From the NCBI RefSeq assembly GCF_000423585.1, contig NZ_KE384059.1, positions 19,140 through 63,273 on the forward strand: a stretch of 44,134 nt of DNA, written 5' to 3'. The translations under genes and the position numbers were made by a program. Shown in pieces: positions 8,406-17,932 of the stretch (the first letter of the stretch is position 1; the number at the start of each line of letters is the position of its first letter). The notes beneath the pieces are model-generated. The model was not told where the DNA came from. It did not search any database and was given only the letters and a program-made list of their open reading frames with translations. This DNA comes from Salinimicrobium xinjiangense DSM 19287. Lineage in GTDB: Bacteria; Bacteroidota; Bacteroidia; Flavobacteriales; Flavobacteriaceae.

Positions 8406-9050
8406 ATGAAGAGGAGACAGCTTTTAAAGAATTTAGGTTTGGGAGCAGGATTTCTTGTAGTAGGGCCTTCTGCTTTCAGCCTGCTTCAAAGTTGTAAAAA
8501 TTCTATTCAACCTGGTTGGGAGCCGGTTTTTCTCAGTGCATCAAACGGGGCAGTACTGGAAAAGGTCCTGAACATAATCCTGCCCTCGACAGAAACTCCC
8601 GGAGCGGCTGATTTAAATCTGGCTCAATTTGTCGATTCCTATATGGAGGAAGTGGCTACAGAAGAACAACAGGATGTGCTTAAGAAAGGAGCTGAAGATT
8701 TTAAAGCTGCTTTTACAAAGACCTTTAAGAAGGATATTAGTGAAGCAACGGCAAAAGATTACGAAGAGATCCTCACCCGGCTTTTTAGGGTCATTCCGGA
8801 AAGGTCCCGGGAAGATCTAAAAAGAACAACTGAAAGACAGGATCCTTTGGATAAGGATCCCACAGAAAGAACAGATTTTGAACAGAGTGCAACAGCTTTT
8901 CTTCACACTGTAAGGGAATTGGGAATATGGGGATGGAAGAACAGTAAAGAAATTGGAGAAGAAGAACTCTGGTATGATCCTGTTCCTGGAATATATATTC
9001 CATGTGATGACGTGGAAAAATTAGGGAATGGAAGAGCCATGTCCCTGTAA
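8406..9050 (+). CDS. Gluconate 2-dehydrogenase subunit 3-like, Tat lipoprotein
   Basis: This is the small (gamma) subunit partner of the GMC dehydrogenase. I chose the ATG at 8406 over an upstream TTG at 8361 because it places KRRQLLK at residues 2-8, a Tat-type twin-arginine motif. A hydrophobic stretch follows and then a lipobox-like LLQSC, so the complex may be lipid-anchored. The remainder is helical and acidic, as in the gluconate 2-dehydrogenase subunit 3 family. Length is 214 residues. It starts 4 bases after the GMC stop codon, which argues for translational coupling and 1:1 assembly before export. Confidence 0.82.
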   Translation: MKRRQLLKNLGLGAGFLVVGPSAFSLLQSCKNSIQPGWEPVFLSASNGAVLEKVLNIILPSTETPGAADLNLAQFVDSYMEEVATEEQQDVLKKGAEDFKAAFTKTFKKDISEATAKDYEEILTRLFRVIPERSREDLKRTTERQDPLDKDPTERTDFEQSATAFLHTVRELGIWGWKNSKEIGEEELWYDPVPGIYIPCDDVEKLGNGRAMSL

Positions 9051-9137
9051 AAATGAAAATATTTTTTACGAAGGGATTCCGGCAGGAAGAACTTTTTTTA
9101 AATCAACTCTAAAATTCAATTAACCAACCTTGTCACC

Positions 9138-10613
9138 ATGGAAAAAAATCATTCAGGAAAGAACAGTATCTCGAGGAGAAAGTTTATTACAAACACAGCT
9201 ATTGCAGCTGCAGGCTTTACTATTGTTCCCAGACATGTTCTGGGAGGAGTTGGTTTTACAGCACCAAGTGATACCTTAAATATTGCAGGTATAGGAGTTG
9301 GTGGTATGGGTCGCTCTAATTTAAATAACATTACCGGAAAGAATGTTGTAGCCATGGCCGATGTTGACTGGAAGTACGCCGCAAAAGCATTTGCAGATTA
9401 TCCCAAGGCAAAACGGTATTATGATTACCGCAAAATGTTAGATGAAATGGGCAAAGATATAGATGCAGTTGTGATTTCAACGCCAGATCATACCCACGCC
9501 ATCACTGCTGCAGACAGTATGAAGATGGGAAAACATGTGTTTCTTCAAAAACCGCTTACCCATTCTATTTATGAATCCAGATATCTTACCCGGCTTGCAA
9601 AAGAAACCGGAGTAGCCACTCAAATGGGTAACCAGGGCCATTCAGGAGAAGGAACCCGACTGTTCGCAGAGTGGATTCAAAACGGTGAAATAGGAGATCC
9701 TATCGAGGCGCACTGCTGGACCAATAGGCCAATATGGCCACAAGGGCTTGAGAGACCGGTTGAACAGCCACCAGTGCCCGAAACCCTTGACTGGGATCTA
9801 TTCATAGGACCTGCAGAATACAGGCCTTATCATCCTGCCTATACCCCGTGGAACTGGAGAGCATGGTGGGATTTTGGAACCGGAGCCTTAGGGGACATGG
9901 GTTGTCATATCATAGATCCCGTTTATTTTGCACTTAATCTAGGTCATCCAACTGCTTTTGAAGGAAGTTCTTCCCAATTGAATACAGAAAGTGCTCCTAT
10001 AGCTGAAAAAGTGACCTACTACTTCCCCGAAAAGAACCTTGAAAAAATTAAAATGCCGGAGCTTAAAATGACCTGGTATGATGGCGGCTTAATGCCCGAT
10101 CGCCCTGAAGGTATCGAACCCGGAAAGATAATGGGTGACGGTGGTGGAGGAGCTATGGTCGTGGGGACAAAAGGAACCATTATTTGTAGTACCTATGGCC
10201 GAGATCCTTATATTATAGGAAGAGAAAATGATCCTCCGGTGGTTAAAAAAACTATTCCGCGTGTAGAAACCAATCATGAAATGGATTGGGTGAGAGCCTG
10301 TAAGGAATCTAAAGAAAACCGCGTTGAAGCCAGTTCGCATTTTGGTTATTCAGGTCCTTTTAATGAAGTTGTGGTAATGGGAAATCTGGCTGTGCGTCTT
10401 CAGGACCTTAAGAAAAAGCTCGAATGGGATGGAGAAAATATGAGAATCAAAAATATCGGAGAAAACGAAGAAATACGTGTCGTAACTTCAGATAAATTTA
10501 CAGTAGTAGACGGGGATCCAAAATTTGATACTCAGTATGCTACCATTAATGCTCAAAAAGCCGCAGAAGAATACATCAGGCATAACTATAGAGAAGGCTG
10601 GAAACTGTCCTGA
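9138..10613 (+). CDS. Tat-exported Gfo/Idh/MocA oxidoreductase
   Basis: A Gfo/Idh/MocA-family protein preceded by a Tat signal: SRRKFI with Arg13-Arg14, then an alanine-rich hydrophobic stretch. The Rossmann motif is GIGVGGMG, and the family EKP motif appears as QKP (VFLQKPLTHS), keeping the catalytic lysine. At 491 residues it is the longer secreted type, similar to glucose-fructose oxidoreductase-like proteins that are exported folded with bound nucleotide. It lies 87 bases after the small dehydrogenase subunit and 41 bases before the DUF1080 gene, so it is probably part of one operon. A role in periplasmic keto-sugar turnover is inferred from context. Confidence 0.85.
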   Translation: MEKNHSGKNSISRRKFITNTAIAAAGFTIVPRHVLGGVGFTAPSDTLNIAGIGVGGMGRSNLNNITGKNVVAMADVDWKYAAKAFADYPKAKRYYDYRKMLDEMGKDIDAVVISTPDHTHAITAADSMKMGKHVFLQKPLTHSIYESRYLTRLAKETGVATQMGNQGHSGEGTRLFAEWIQNGEIGDPIEAHCWTNRPIWPQGLERPVEQPPVPETLDWDLFIGPAEYRPYHPAYTPWNWRAWWDFGTGALGDMGCHIIDPVYFALNLGHPTAFEGSSSQLNTESAPIAEKVTYYFPEKNLEKIKMPELKMTWYDGGLMPDRPEGIEPGKIMGDGGGGAMVVGTKGTIICSTYGRDPYIIGRENDPPVVKKTIPRVETNHEMDWVRACKESKENRVEASSHFGYSGPFNEVVVMGNLAVRLQDLKKKLEWDGENMRIKNIGENEEIRVVTSDKFTVVDGDPKFDTQYATINAQKAAEEYIRHNYREGWKLS

Positions 10614-10654
10614 AAGATTACTTTATGAAATAATAATTTAACCAATAAATCAAA

Positions 10655-11485
10655 ATGAAAACAAATATGGTCTTAACCAAAATAAACACAGGGATTTTTT
10701 CTCTTTCCTTTTTCGCCTTATTACTGCTCACGGGCTGTGGCGAATCAAAAGAAAAATCTGAAAGTGATCAAAATCTTGAAAATACAGAAGTTACTATGCA
10801 AGAAGAAACACGCGAAAATGCACTGTCCCAAAAAGAGAAAGAGGAAGGGTGGGAGCTGTTATTTGATGGCGAATCCACCGAAGGTTGGAGAGGCTATAAC
10901 AAAGACTCTTTTCCTTCTCAGGGCTGGGTTATTGAAGATGGAGCCCTAAAAGTAGTGGGTTCTGGTGCCGGAGAGGCGGGGAATGGTGGTGACATTATTT
11001 ATGATGAGGAATTTAAAGATTTTGAGTTATCCCTGGAATGGAAAGTTTCAGAAGGAGGGAATAGCGGGATCTTTTATCTGGCAGAAGAGGTTGAAGGGGA
11101 GCCTATTTATACCTCTGCCCCCGAAATGCAGATCCTCGACAACGAGCGTCATCCCGATGCACGCCTAGGTAAAGATGGAAACCGGCAGGCCGGCTCTTTG
11201 TATGATCTCATCCCTGCAGACCCTCAAAATGCCAAACCGGCCGGGGAGTGGAACACCGCTTCTATTTTGGTGTACCGTGGAACTGTGGTGCATAATCAAA
11301 ATGGAGAAAATGTCCTGGAATACCATTTATGGACAGATCAATGGGAAGAGATGGTGAAAAACAGCAAATTTAAAGACTGGGAAAATTTCCTTAATGCCGG
11401 TGGGGAGGACAGGAAAGGGTTTATCGGGCTTCAGGATCATGGCGATGATGTATGGTTCAGAAATATTAAGATCAAGAGACTTTAA
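10655..11485 (+). CDS. DUF1080 / 3-keto-disaccharide hydrolase lipoprotein
   Basis: The mature domain (about residues 52-276) matches the DUF1080 family, now named 3-keto-disaccharide hydrolase. Typical elements are WELLFDGES near its start, NSGIFYL in the middle and GFIGLQDHGDDVWFRNI at its end, a concanavalin-like beta-sandwich. The signal peptide ends in LTGC with Cys28, so it is a lipoprotein. An acidic, low-complexity linker (about 30-52) joins anchor and domain. Next to a GMC dehydrogenase it probably cleaves oxidised (3-keto) glycosides in the periplasm. It is the last gene of the rightward arm; no strong terminator was seen before 11565. Confidence 0.85.
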   Translation: MKTNMVLTKINTGIFSLSFFALLLLTGCGESKEKSESDQNLENTEVTMQEETRENALSQKEKEEGWELLFDGESTEGWRGYNKDSFPSQGWVIEDGALKVVGSGAGEAGNGGDIIYDEEFKDFELSLEWKVSEGGNSGIFYLAEEVEGEPIYTSAPEMQILDNERHPDARLGKDGNRQAGSLYDLIPADPQNAKPAGEWNTASILVYRGTVVHNQNGENVLEYHLWTDQWEEMVKNSKFKDWENFLNAGGEDRKGFIGLQDHGDDVWFRNIKIKRL

Positions 11486-11564
11486 TTAATCTAAGGCTGT
11501 TACTGCGGAGTAGCCAAACAGGCTGTTATTTGAATCATACTAAACCTGATAAAGATACCTTAAT

Positions 11565-12020
11565 ATGGATAAGCTTGTTATAAAAACTGCACTCCAAATA
11601 GCAAAACCAATAGTTGAGGTTTTTGAGGCCATAGTCGACCCTGAAAAAATGTCCGGATATTTTATTTCTGAAAGCTCCGGAAGGATGGAGGAGGGAAAGA
11701 CCCTGCAGTGGGCATTTACCGAATTCCCCGGTAGCTTTCCGGTAAAGATCTTAAAAGTAAAAGCTCCCGAAAATGTCATTTTTGAATGGGAAGGATCCGA
11801 AGGTAAAACCCTGGAGGTGAATATCTCCCTTGAGGAGCTTAATGGATCTCAAACCCTCGTGCGGGTGACAGAAGTCGGCATGGAAGCAAATGACGCCGGT
11901 ATAACCTGGTTAAAACAGAACACCGAAGGCTGGGCCAACTTCCTTGCCTGTCTCAAAGCCTATATGGAATATGGGATCAATCTCCGCAAAGGAGGATTTG
12001 ACTATATGAGAAATAAATGA
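11565..12020 (+). CDS. SRPBCC / AHSA1-like protein
   Basis: The 151-residue protein starts with KTALQIAKPIVEVFEAIVDP, the opening helix pattern of the START-like SRPBCC superfamily (AHSA1 branch), and ends with the long C-terminal helix GWANFLACLKAYMEYG that is typical of it. These small proteins form a hydrophobic ligand cavity; the ligand is unknown here. It has no signal peptide. It is followed 22 bases later by a DinB-family gene in the same direction, so the two are probably co-transcribed. Confidence 0.8.
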   Translation: MDKLVIKTALQIAKPIVEVFEAIVDPEKMSGYFISESSGRMEEGKTLQWAFTEFPGSFPVKILKVKAPENVIFEWEGSEGKTLEVNISLEELNGSQTLVRVTEVGMEANDAGITWLKQNTEGWANFLACLKAYMEYGINLRKGGFDYMRNK

Positions 12021-12042
12021 TTTTCACTTTCACCTTTGGAGT

Positions 12043-12612
12043 ATGAAGATATCATCTGCAGAAGTAATTAACGATCTTATAGAACGCACCGAGGCAAACC
12101 TTAGATCTGCCCGGGAGTTAAACAAAAGATCTGCCCATGAACTAAATCACCGGCCGGCACCGGATTCCTGGAGCCCATTGGAATGTATTGAACACCTCAA
12201 TTATTACGGGGATTATTATGTTCCTGAAATAGAAGCCCGTATCGACTCTTCTCCCCATCCCGCCGAAGAAACCTTTAAAAGCGGCTTTTTAGGTAATTAT
12301 TTCGCGAAGAGTATGCTGCCAAAGGAGAATTTAAAAAAAATGAAAACATTAAAAGCTTCCAATCCTCTGGGAAAGAAACTGAGTAAGGAAGTAATTGATC
12401 ATTTTATAAAACATCAGCAGAAATTGCTCGAGCTTCTTAAAAAGGCAAAAGGAGTAAGTCTTACCCGCACTAAAACGGGAATAAGCATCTCTAAATACCT
12501 GAAGCTGCGGTTAGGGGACACCTTCAGAGTGGTAGTTTATCACAACCAAAGACATCTGCTCCAGGCAAGACGGGCTATGGAGAATGTTGCCACTCCTGCA
12601 ACCGACGCCTGA
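12043..12612 (+). CDS. DinB-family putative metal-dependent protein
   Basis: This is a four-helix-bundle protein of the DinB/YfiT-like superfamily, 189 residues. The three histidines expected for the metal site are visible: His51 in CIEHLNYY, and His167 and His171 in VVYHNQRHLLQ near the C-terminus. Relatives act in thiol-dependent reactions (bacillithiol or mycothiol transferases) or have unknown roles, so no substrate is assigned. It lies just downstream of the SRPBCC gene and converges on groEL, with an inverted repeat and a bidirectional terminator between them. Confidence 0.82.
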   Translation: MKISSAEVINDLIERTEANLRSARELNKRSAHELNHRPAPDSWSPLECIEHLNYYGDYYVPEIEARIDSSPHPAEETFKSGFLGNYFAKSMLPKENLKKMKTLKASNPLGKKLSKEVIDHFIKHQQKLLELLKKAKGVSLTRTKTGISISKYLKLRLGDTFRVVVYHNQRHLLQARRAMENVATPATDA

Positions 12613-12655
12613 GTCTAAAAAAAAAGCCTCAAAAATGCCATTTTTGACACTCAGG
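12608..12655. repeat. Inverted repeat with TCAAAAATGgCATTTTTGACAC core, copy 2
   Basis: Outer arms CCTGAGT (12608-12614) and ACTCAGG (12649-12655) enclose a core at 12629-12650 that on the minus strand reads GTGTCAAAAATGGCATTTTT and then GA. The dinB stop codon lies inside the left outer arm. The core matches the elements at 3773, 16657 and 43832. Confidence 0.5.
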
Positions 12656-12714
12656 ATTTACAGCTTAATATTTGATTATCCCTCATTACATTTTTATTCC
12701 AGAAGTTCAAAAAC

Positions 12715-12746
12715 AAAAAACCCGCTTCAGCAATGAAGCGGGTTTT
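12715..12746. terminator. Bidirectional terminator between dinB-like gene and groEL
   Basis: AAAACCCGCTTC / GAAGCGGGTTTT gives a 12-bp stem with a 6-nt loop. An A-run on the left serves the leftward groEL transcript and a T-rich right side serves the rightward one. Confidence 0.9.
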
Positions 12747-12758
12747 ATTTCAAAAAGA

Positions 12759-12793
12759 GTCTAGACTCTAGATTCTAATTTCCAGTCTCTTAA
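12759..12793. repeat. 7-bp-period tract, NTCTAGA family
   Basis: Five successive 7-base units read GTCTAGA, CTCTAGA, TTCTAAT, TTCCAGT and CTCTTAA. They fill the gap between the terminator and the groEL stop codon. Other intergenic tracts in the window share the 7-bp period with different unit sequences. Confidence 0.55.
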
Positions 12794-12797
12794 AATG

Positions 12798-14471
<1,674 letters not shown>

Positions 14472-14542
14472 TTAGATGTTTTCTGAAAATAATAAGGTGA
14501 AAAACCGCCGGGGAGTATATTAGCGGCTATAACCATAGCTTG

Positions 14543-14818
14543 TTATACTATGGCAAGAATATCATCCTCTCTCATGATAAGGTAATCCTTACCTTCCAGT
14601 TTGAGTTCGGTACCTGCATATTTTCCGTACAGCACACTGTCACCAACCTTAACTGTCATGTCGTGATCTTTTTTACCGCCACCTACGGCTACTACGGTAC
14701 CCTTTTGAGGCTTTTCTTTTGCGGTTTCCGGAATGTAAATACCTGATGCAGTCTGAGTTTCGGCTGCGGCAGGCTCAACAAGTACTCTGTCTGAAAGAGG
14801 TTTAATGTTTAGTGCCAT
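14543..14818 (-). CDS. groES: Co-chaperonin GroES
   Basis: GroES is the 10-kDa lid of the GroEL chamber. The 91 residues show the family opening ([12 protein letters not shown]), the mobile loop around [19 protein letters not shown], and the closing [13 protein letters not shown]. The gene is first in groES-groEL and reads leftward. The 144 bases between it and secG hold the secG terminator and must contain its own promoter. Confidence 0.97.
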   Translation of the reverse strand: MALNIKPLSDRVLVEPAAAETQTASGIYIPETAKEKPQKGTVVAVGGGKKDHDMTVKVGDSVLYGKYAGTELKLEGKDYLIMREDDILAIV

Positions 14819-14868
14819 TTTTCTAATGTATTTTAGTTAATGAATTCTTTGTTTGAATTGCCTTAAAG

Positions 14869-14886
14869 ACGAAAATTGTGCCACTT
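14869..14886 (-). promoter_or_regulatory. Weak sigma-54-like candidate upstream of groES
   Basis: On the minus strand the sequence reads GTGGCACAATTTTCG about 55 bases before groES. The TGGCAC half matches the -24 box of sigma-54 promoters, but the -12 part (TTCG rather than TTGC) does not fit well. No TAnnTTTG element was found here. I record it as a candidate only because a sigma-54 activator lies in the same neighbourhood. Confidence 0.22.
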
Positions 14887-14906
14887 GAAAAAGGCTGACA
14901 AAAGCC

Positions 14907-14942
14907 AAAAAAAAAATGCCAGCTTGTCATAAGCCGGCATTT
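14907..14942 (-). terminator. Terminator after secG
   Basis: On the minus strand AATGCCGGC and GCTGGCATT pair (one G-U) around a 9-nt loop and are followed by a long U-run, seen on the plus strand as ten A residues at 14907-14916. It ends the lptE-TPR-secG transcript before groES. Confidence 0.9.
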
Positions 14943-14962
14943 TATATAATGTTGTGTATCGT

Positions 14963-15295
14963 TTACTCCTCAGGATTCTGTACAGGAGGTTGAACTGGAG
15001 CAGGGACGTTTGTTTCCACTTCCGGTTCGCTACCCATGATCTTCGATTCTCCAACGCTGTTTCCATCCATGATGGTCACATTGGAAAGCAGGATAAGCAC
15101 TAATAGTAAAGTAGCCAGGGTCCAGGTACTCTTATCAAGAAAGTCTGAAGTCTTTTGTACTCCACCTATCTGGGTTGCGCCTCCGCCAAAAGAGGAGGAA
15201 AGTCCACCGCCTTTAGGGTTTTGAACCATAATAACTACTACGAGCAAAAATGCTACTATAATGATTAATGCTAAAAAAATTGTAAACGTGCTCAT
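14963..15295 (-). CDS. secG: Preprotein translocase subunit SecG
   Basis: SecG is the small accessory subunit of the SecYEG channel in the inner membrane. The 110-residue protein has two hydrophobic segments, about residues 4-24 and 58-75, joined by the conserved loop with QNPKGGGLSSSFGGG. A proline-rich tail after residue 85 is typical of longer Bacteroidota forms. The gene starts 3 bases after the TPR gene stop codon, so the two are translated from one transcript, and it ends at a clear terminator. Confidence 0.94.
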   Translation of the reverse strand: MSTFTIFLALIIIVAFLLVVVIMVQNPKGGGLSSSFGGGATQIGGVQKTSDFLDKSTWTLATLLLVLILLSNVTIMDGNSVGESKIMGSEPEVETNVPAPVQPPVQNPEE

Positions 15296-15298
15296 TCT

Positions 15299-16144
15299 CT
15301 AACTGTTATTGTCTTGTAATTTTTCGATCGCCCGAATTTGGTCCGCAAAGAAACCACTTTTTTCCGGATTTTTCAAAATTAAAATTTTATATGCCTGTAT
15401 TGCTTTTTTATAGTTTTTCTGCTCCAGGTAAACTCTCGCTAAAGTCTCTGTCATCAAGGCTTCGGGTGCTGCCAAATGTTCTTCGGCAAGATTGGCCTTT
15501 TTGGCAGATTTTGACGGAGTGATACGCGGATTCTTGTTTATGAATTCTTCTATCAATTCGAATTTCCTGTTCTTGGCTTCCTCTTCGGCAGGACTTAAGT
15601 TTTTTCTCTTTACAGGCTTGGCCGAGGCCAGTTTAAGCCATTCTGAAAAAGAATGATTTTCATTCCTGTCAAACAACAAAGGTTTTCCAATCTCCAGTTC
15701 GTTTTCTTCTGCCGAAGTTTTTCTTTCCTCCCGCTTTCCGAAGAGCTCGGGATCAAAAACCTGCTCAGATTCCCTGACCTTCATTTTTAAAGCCTGGTCC
15801 AGGGTAAGGTTCTCATCTTCCTTCCCGGCTTCTTTAGGATCGGACACCTCGATATTTTTCTGGTACTGCTCCTGTCTTTTGATCGTATCGGCGATCTGGT
15901 TCTGGTTGAATTCTTCTGAAGTAATAAAATCAAACAGCACCCCGCGGTCCGCAGTATGCGCGGCCGTCATTTTTAACTCCTTGTTGTAGTGGAGGCTGTT
16001 GGCATTTTTAAGGCCTTTAAGTCTTACGGCGCGTGCCGCCTGGAAATAAGGATGTTCACGCAAAACCTCATGCAGCGCCCTGGTCTGCTCAAAATTAATG
16101 GCAGCCGGGTTTTGAAGTAATGTTATGAGTTCCTCCTGTTTCAT
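15299..16144 (-). CDS. TPR-type protein of unknown function
   Basis: The 281-residue protein has no signal peptide and should be cytosolic. The first 85 residues are helical, with ALHEVLREHPYFQAARAVRL as a recognisable block. A charged, low-complexity middle follows. At about 228-262 there is a TPR-like pair of helices (TETLARVYLEQKNYKKAIQA). The start codon overlaps the lptE stop by one base (TAATG) and the stop lies 3 bases before secG, so it is tightly coupled to outer-membrane and secretion genes. A specific role is not known to me. Confidence 0.75.
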   Translation of the reverse strand: MKQEELITLLQNPAAINFEQTRALHEVLREHPYFQAARAVRLKGLKNANSLHYNKELKMTAAHTADRGVLFDFITSEEFNQNQIADTIKRQEQYQKNIEVSDPKEAGKEDENLTLDQALKMKVRESEQVFDPELFGKREERKTSAEENELEIGKPLLFDRNENHSFSEWLKLASAKPVKRKNLSPAEEEAKNRKFELIEEFINKNPRITPSKSAKKANLAEEHLAAPEALMTETLARVYLEQKNYKKAIQAYKILILKNPEKSGFFADQIRAIEKLQDNNS

Positions 16145-16647
16145 TACCAGTTGGCTAATGTAGCATTGAAAATGTCCTGTGTAATACGGGTGAAAATTTC
16201 CTCGAGTGCGGTAGAAAGGACCGCTCCCTGTAACTGCGCATTTGCAGGATAATCATAATAAAATGAGAATCTGCGATCGAGGTCTTTTTCGGGATCTAAT
16301 GTATTGAAAAATCTTAGTTGTACCACAATGGTCAGACGGTTTTGGGCTGCAGTAGATTCGGCTGTGGCACTCATGGGAGAAACGTAATAATCCACAATTT
16401 CACCTTCGTAAACCAGATCCCCATTGGAATCTGTAAGATTTAGGTTTGTCTGGCTCTGAATAAGATCCTGTAATTGCAGGGTGAATGTTCTGTCAATTCC
16501 GGGTTCTACTATGGCAGCAGCATTCTGAAAATAGTTTACCTGAAAGGTCTCGGCGGCCCCGGTATCGGCCCCCGAAAAAGAATATATTCCGCAGGAAACA
16601 AAACTTAGGCACAGAATTCCGGCGAGCAGCAACGATAGTTTTTTCAT
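16144..16647 (-). CDS. lptE: LptE-like LPS-assembly lipoprotein
   Basis: LptE plugs the LptD barrel and helps place lipopolysaccharide in the outer membrane. I chose the ATG at 16647 because it begins a clean lipoprotein signal (MKKLSLLLAG) ending in the lipobox FVSC with Cys19. The longer frame up to 16686 would put 13 residues ahead of that signal. The mature part starts GIYSFSGAD, a pattern I associate with Bacteroidota LptE, and is a small alpha/beta domain of about 150 residues. It sits in the order sigma-54 activator, lptE, TPR gene, secG. The gene symbol rests on family resemblance and context. Confidence 0.8.
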   Translation of the reverse strand: MKKLSLLLAGILCLSFVSCGIYSFSGADTGAAETFQVNYFQNAAAIVEPGIDRTFTLQLQDLIQSQTNLNLTDSNGDLVYEGEIVDYYVSPMSATAESTAAQNRLTIVVQLRFFNTLDPEKDLDRRFSFYYDYPANAQLQGAVLSTALEEIFTRITQDIFNATLANW

Positions 16648-16656
16648 AAAATAATA

Positions 16657-16682
16657 GGTGTCAAAAAGCCATTTTTTAAAGG
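16657..16682. repeat. GTGTCAAAAAgCCATTTTTT element, copy 3
   Basis: A variant of the recurrent inverted repeat fills the 28-base gap between the sigma-54 activator stop codon and the lptE start. It is less perfect than the copies at 3773, 12629 and 43832. Confidence 0.4.
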
Positions 16683-17932
16683 TCATATTGTTTGATCTTC
16701 CGGTAAAGTGTGCGTTCGCTTATGCCCAGTTCATCGGCTGCGGGTTTGCGCTTTCCGTTATGGCGTTCCAAAGATTTTTTAATAAGTTCGAGTTCCTTAT
16801 CCTGCAGGGAAAGGGTTTCCTCTTCTTCGATTTCTTCAGCAAAATAGTATTTATCCTGTTTATCTGTCGGGTTTTGCTGCTGAATTTGAAGTACTTCCAG
16901 TTGCTCGTCTGTAATTTCCTCCGGGATCACTTCTTCCTCATCATTGTTACCATAGATCTTCTGGATGAGACTTTCATTTTCTTCTCTCACATTCTTATGG
17001 CTGTCATTTTCCATGAGTTCCATAGTGAGCTTCTTAAGGTCGTTAAGGTCGTTTTTCATATCGAAAAGCACCTTATAAAGGATCTCCCGCTCGTTGCTGA
17101 AGTCGCTATCTTTTTTCTTTTCCTCAATAACCGCCGGAAGATTGCTGGCATAGCCGGGAAGATATTCTTTTAATTTCTCTGCGTCTATATTTCTTTCCTG
17201 CTCCAGGACAGAAATTTGCTCGGCAATATTGCGCAACTGTCTTACGTTTCCATTCCAGCGATACTTCTGAAGCAGTGCTACAGCATCATCTTCCAGTCGC
17301 ACGGTGGGCATTTTGTATTTCATCGCAAAATCTGAAGCAAACTTGCGGAACAGTAAATGAATATCATCTTTCCTGTCCCGTAGCGGCGGCAGGTAAATTT
17401 CGACAGTGCTCAAACGGTAATAAAGGTCTTCCCTGAATTTCTCTTTTTTGATGGCCTCCACCATGTTCAGGTTGGTAGCAGCTACAATGCGCACATTCGT
17501 TTTTTGCACTTTGGAAGATCCTACTTTGATAAATTCTCCGTTTTCGAGTACCCGCAACAAACGCACCTGTGTGGTCAAAGGCAGCTCTCCAACTTCATCA
17601 AGGAAAATGGTCCCGCCATCGGCTACTTCAAAATAACCGCTCCGGGTTTGGGTGGCGCCGGTAAAAGCACCTTTTTCATGCCCAAAAAGCTCTGAGTCTA
17701 TTGTGCCTTCGGGAATGGCACCGCAGTTTACTGCTATATATTTTCCGTGCTTCCGGTGAGAAAGCGCATGTATGATCTTTGGTATGCTTTCCTTTCCTAC
17801 CCCGCTTTCTCCGGTCACTAAAACCGAAATATCTGTAGGTGCCACCTGCATGGCTTTTTCAACGGCCCGGTTAAGTTTCTGGTCATTACCAAGAATCCCA
17901 AAACGCTGCTTTATTGCCTGAATACTTTCCAT
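16676..17932 (-). CDS. Sigma-54-dependent transcriptional activator
   Basis: This is a bacterial enhancer-binding protein that uses ATP to open sigma-54 promoters. Walker A is GESGVGKE (41-48), the sigma-54 contact loop is GAFTGA (88-93) and Walker B is TIFLDEVGE (108-116). A Fis-type helix-turn-helix ends the protein (PAADELGISERTLYRKIKQY). There is no receiver, GAF or PAS domain before the AAA+ module, which starts near residue 15. Instead a long acidic segment (about 285-370) separates the AAA+ and DNA-binding parts. The start codon is 1 base from a GC-rich hairpin element in the gap to miaB. Targets are unknown. Confidence 0.9.
   Translation of the reverse strand: MESIQAIKQRFGILGNDQKLNRAVEKAMQVAPTDISVLVTGESGVGKESIPKIIHALSHRKHGKYIAVNCGAIPEGTIDSELFGHEKGAFTGATQTRSGYFEVADGGTIFLDEVGELPLTTQVRLLRVLENGEFIKVGSSKVQKTNVRIVAATNLNMVEAIKKEKFREDLYYRLSTVEIYLPPLRDRKDDIHLLFRKFASDFAMKYKMPTVRLEDDAVALLQKYRWNGNVRQLRNIAEQISVLEQERNIDAEKLKEYLPGYASNLPAVIEEKKKDSDFSNEREILYKVLFDMKNDLNDLKKLTMELMENDSHKNVREENESLIQKIYGNNDEEEVIPEEITDEQLEVLQIQQQNPTDKQDKYYFAEEIEEEETLSLQDKELELIKKSLERHNGKRKPAADELGISERTLYRKIKQYDL

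Noticed and set aside
14819-14906. A CIRCE/HrcA operator upstream of groES
   Set aside because: No TTAGCACTC-N9-GAGTGCTAA pattern or close variant was found on either strand.
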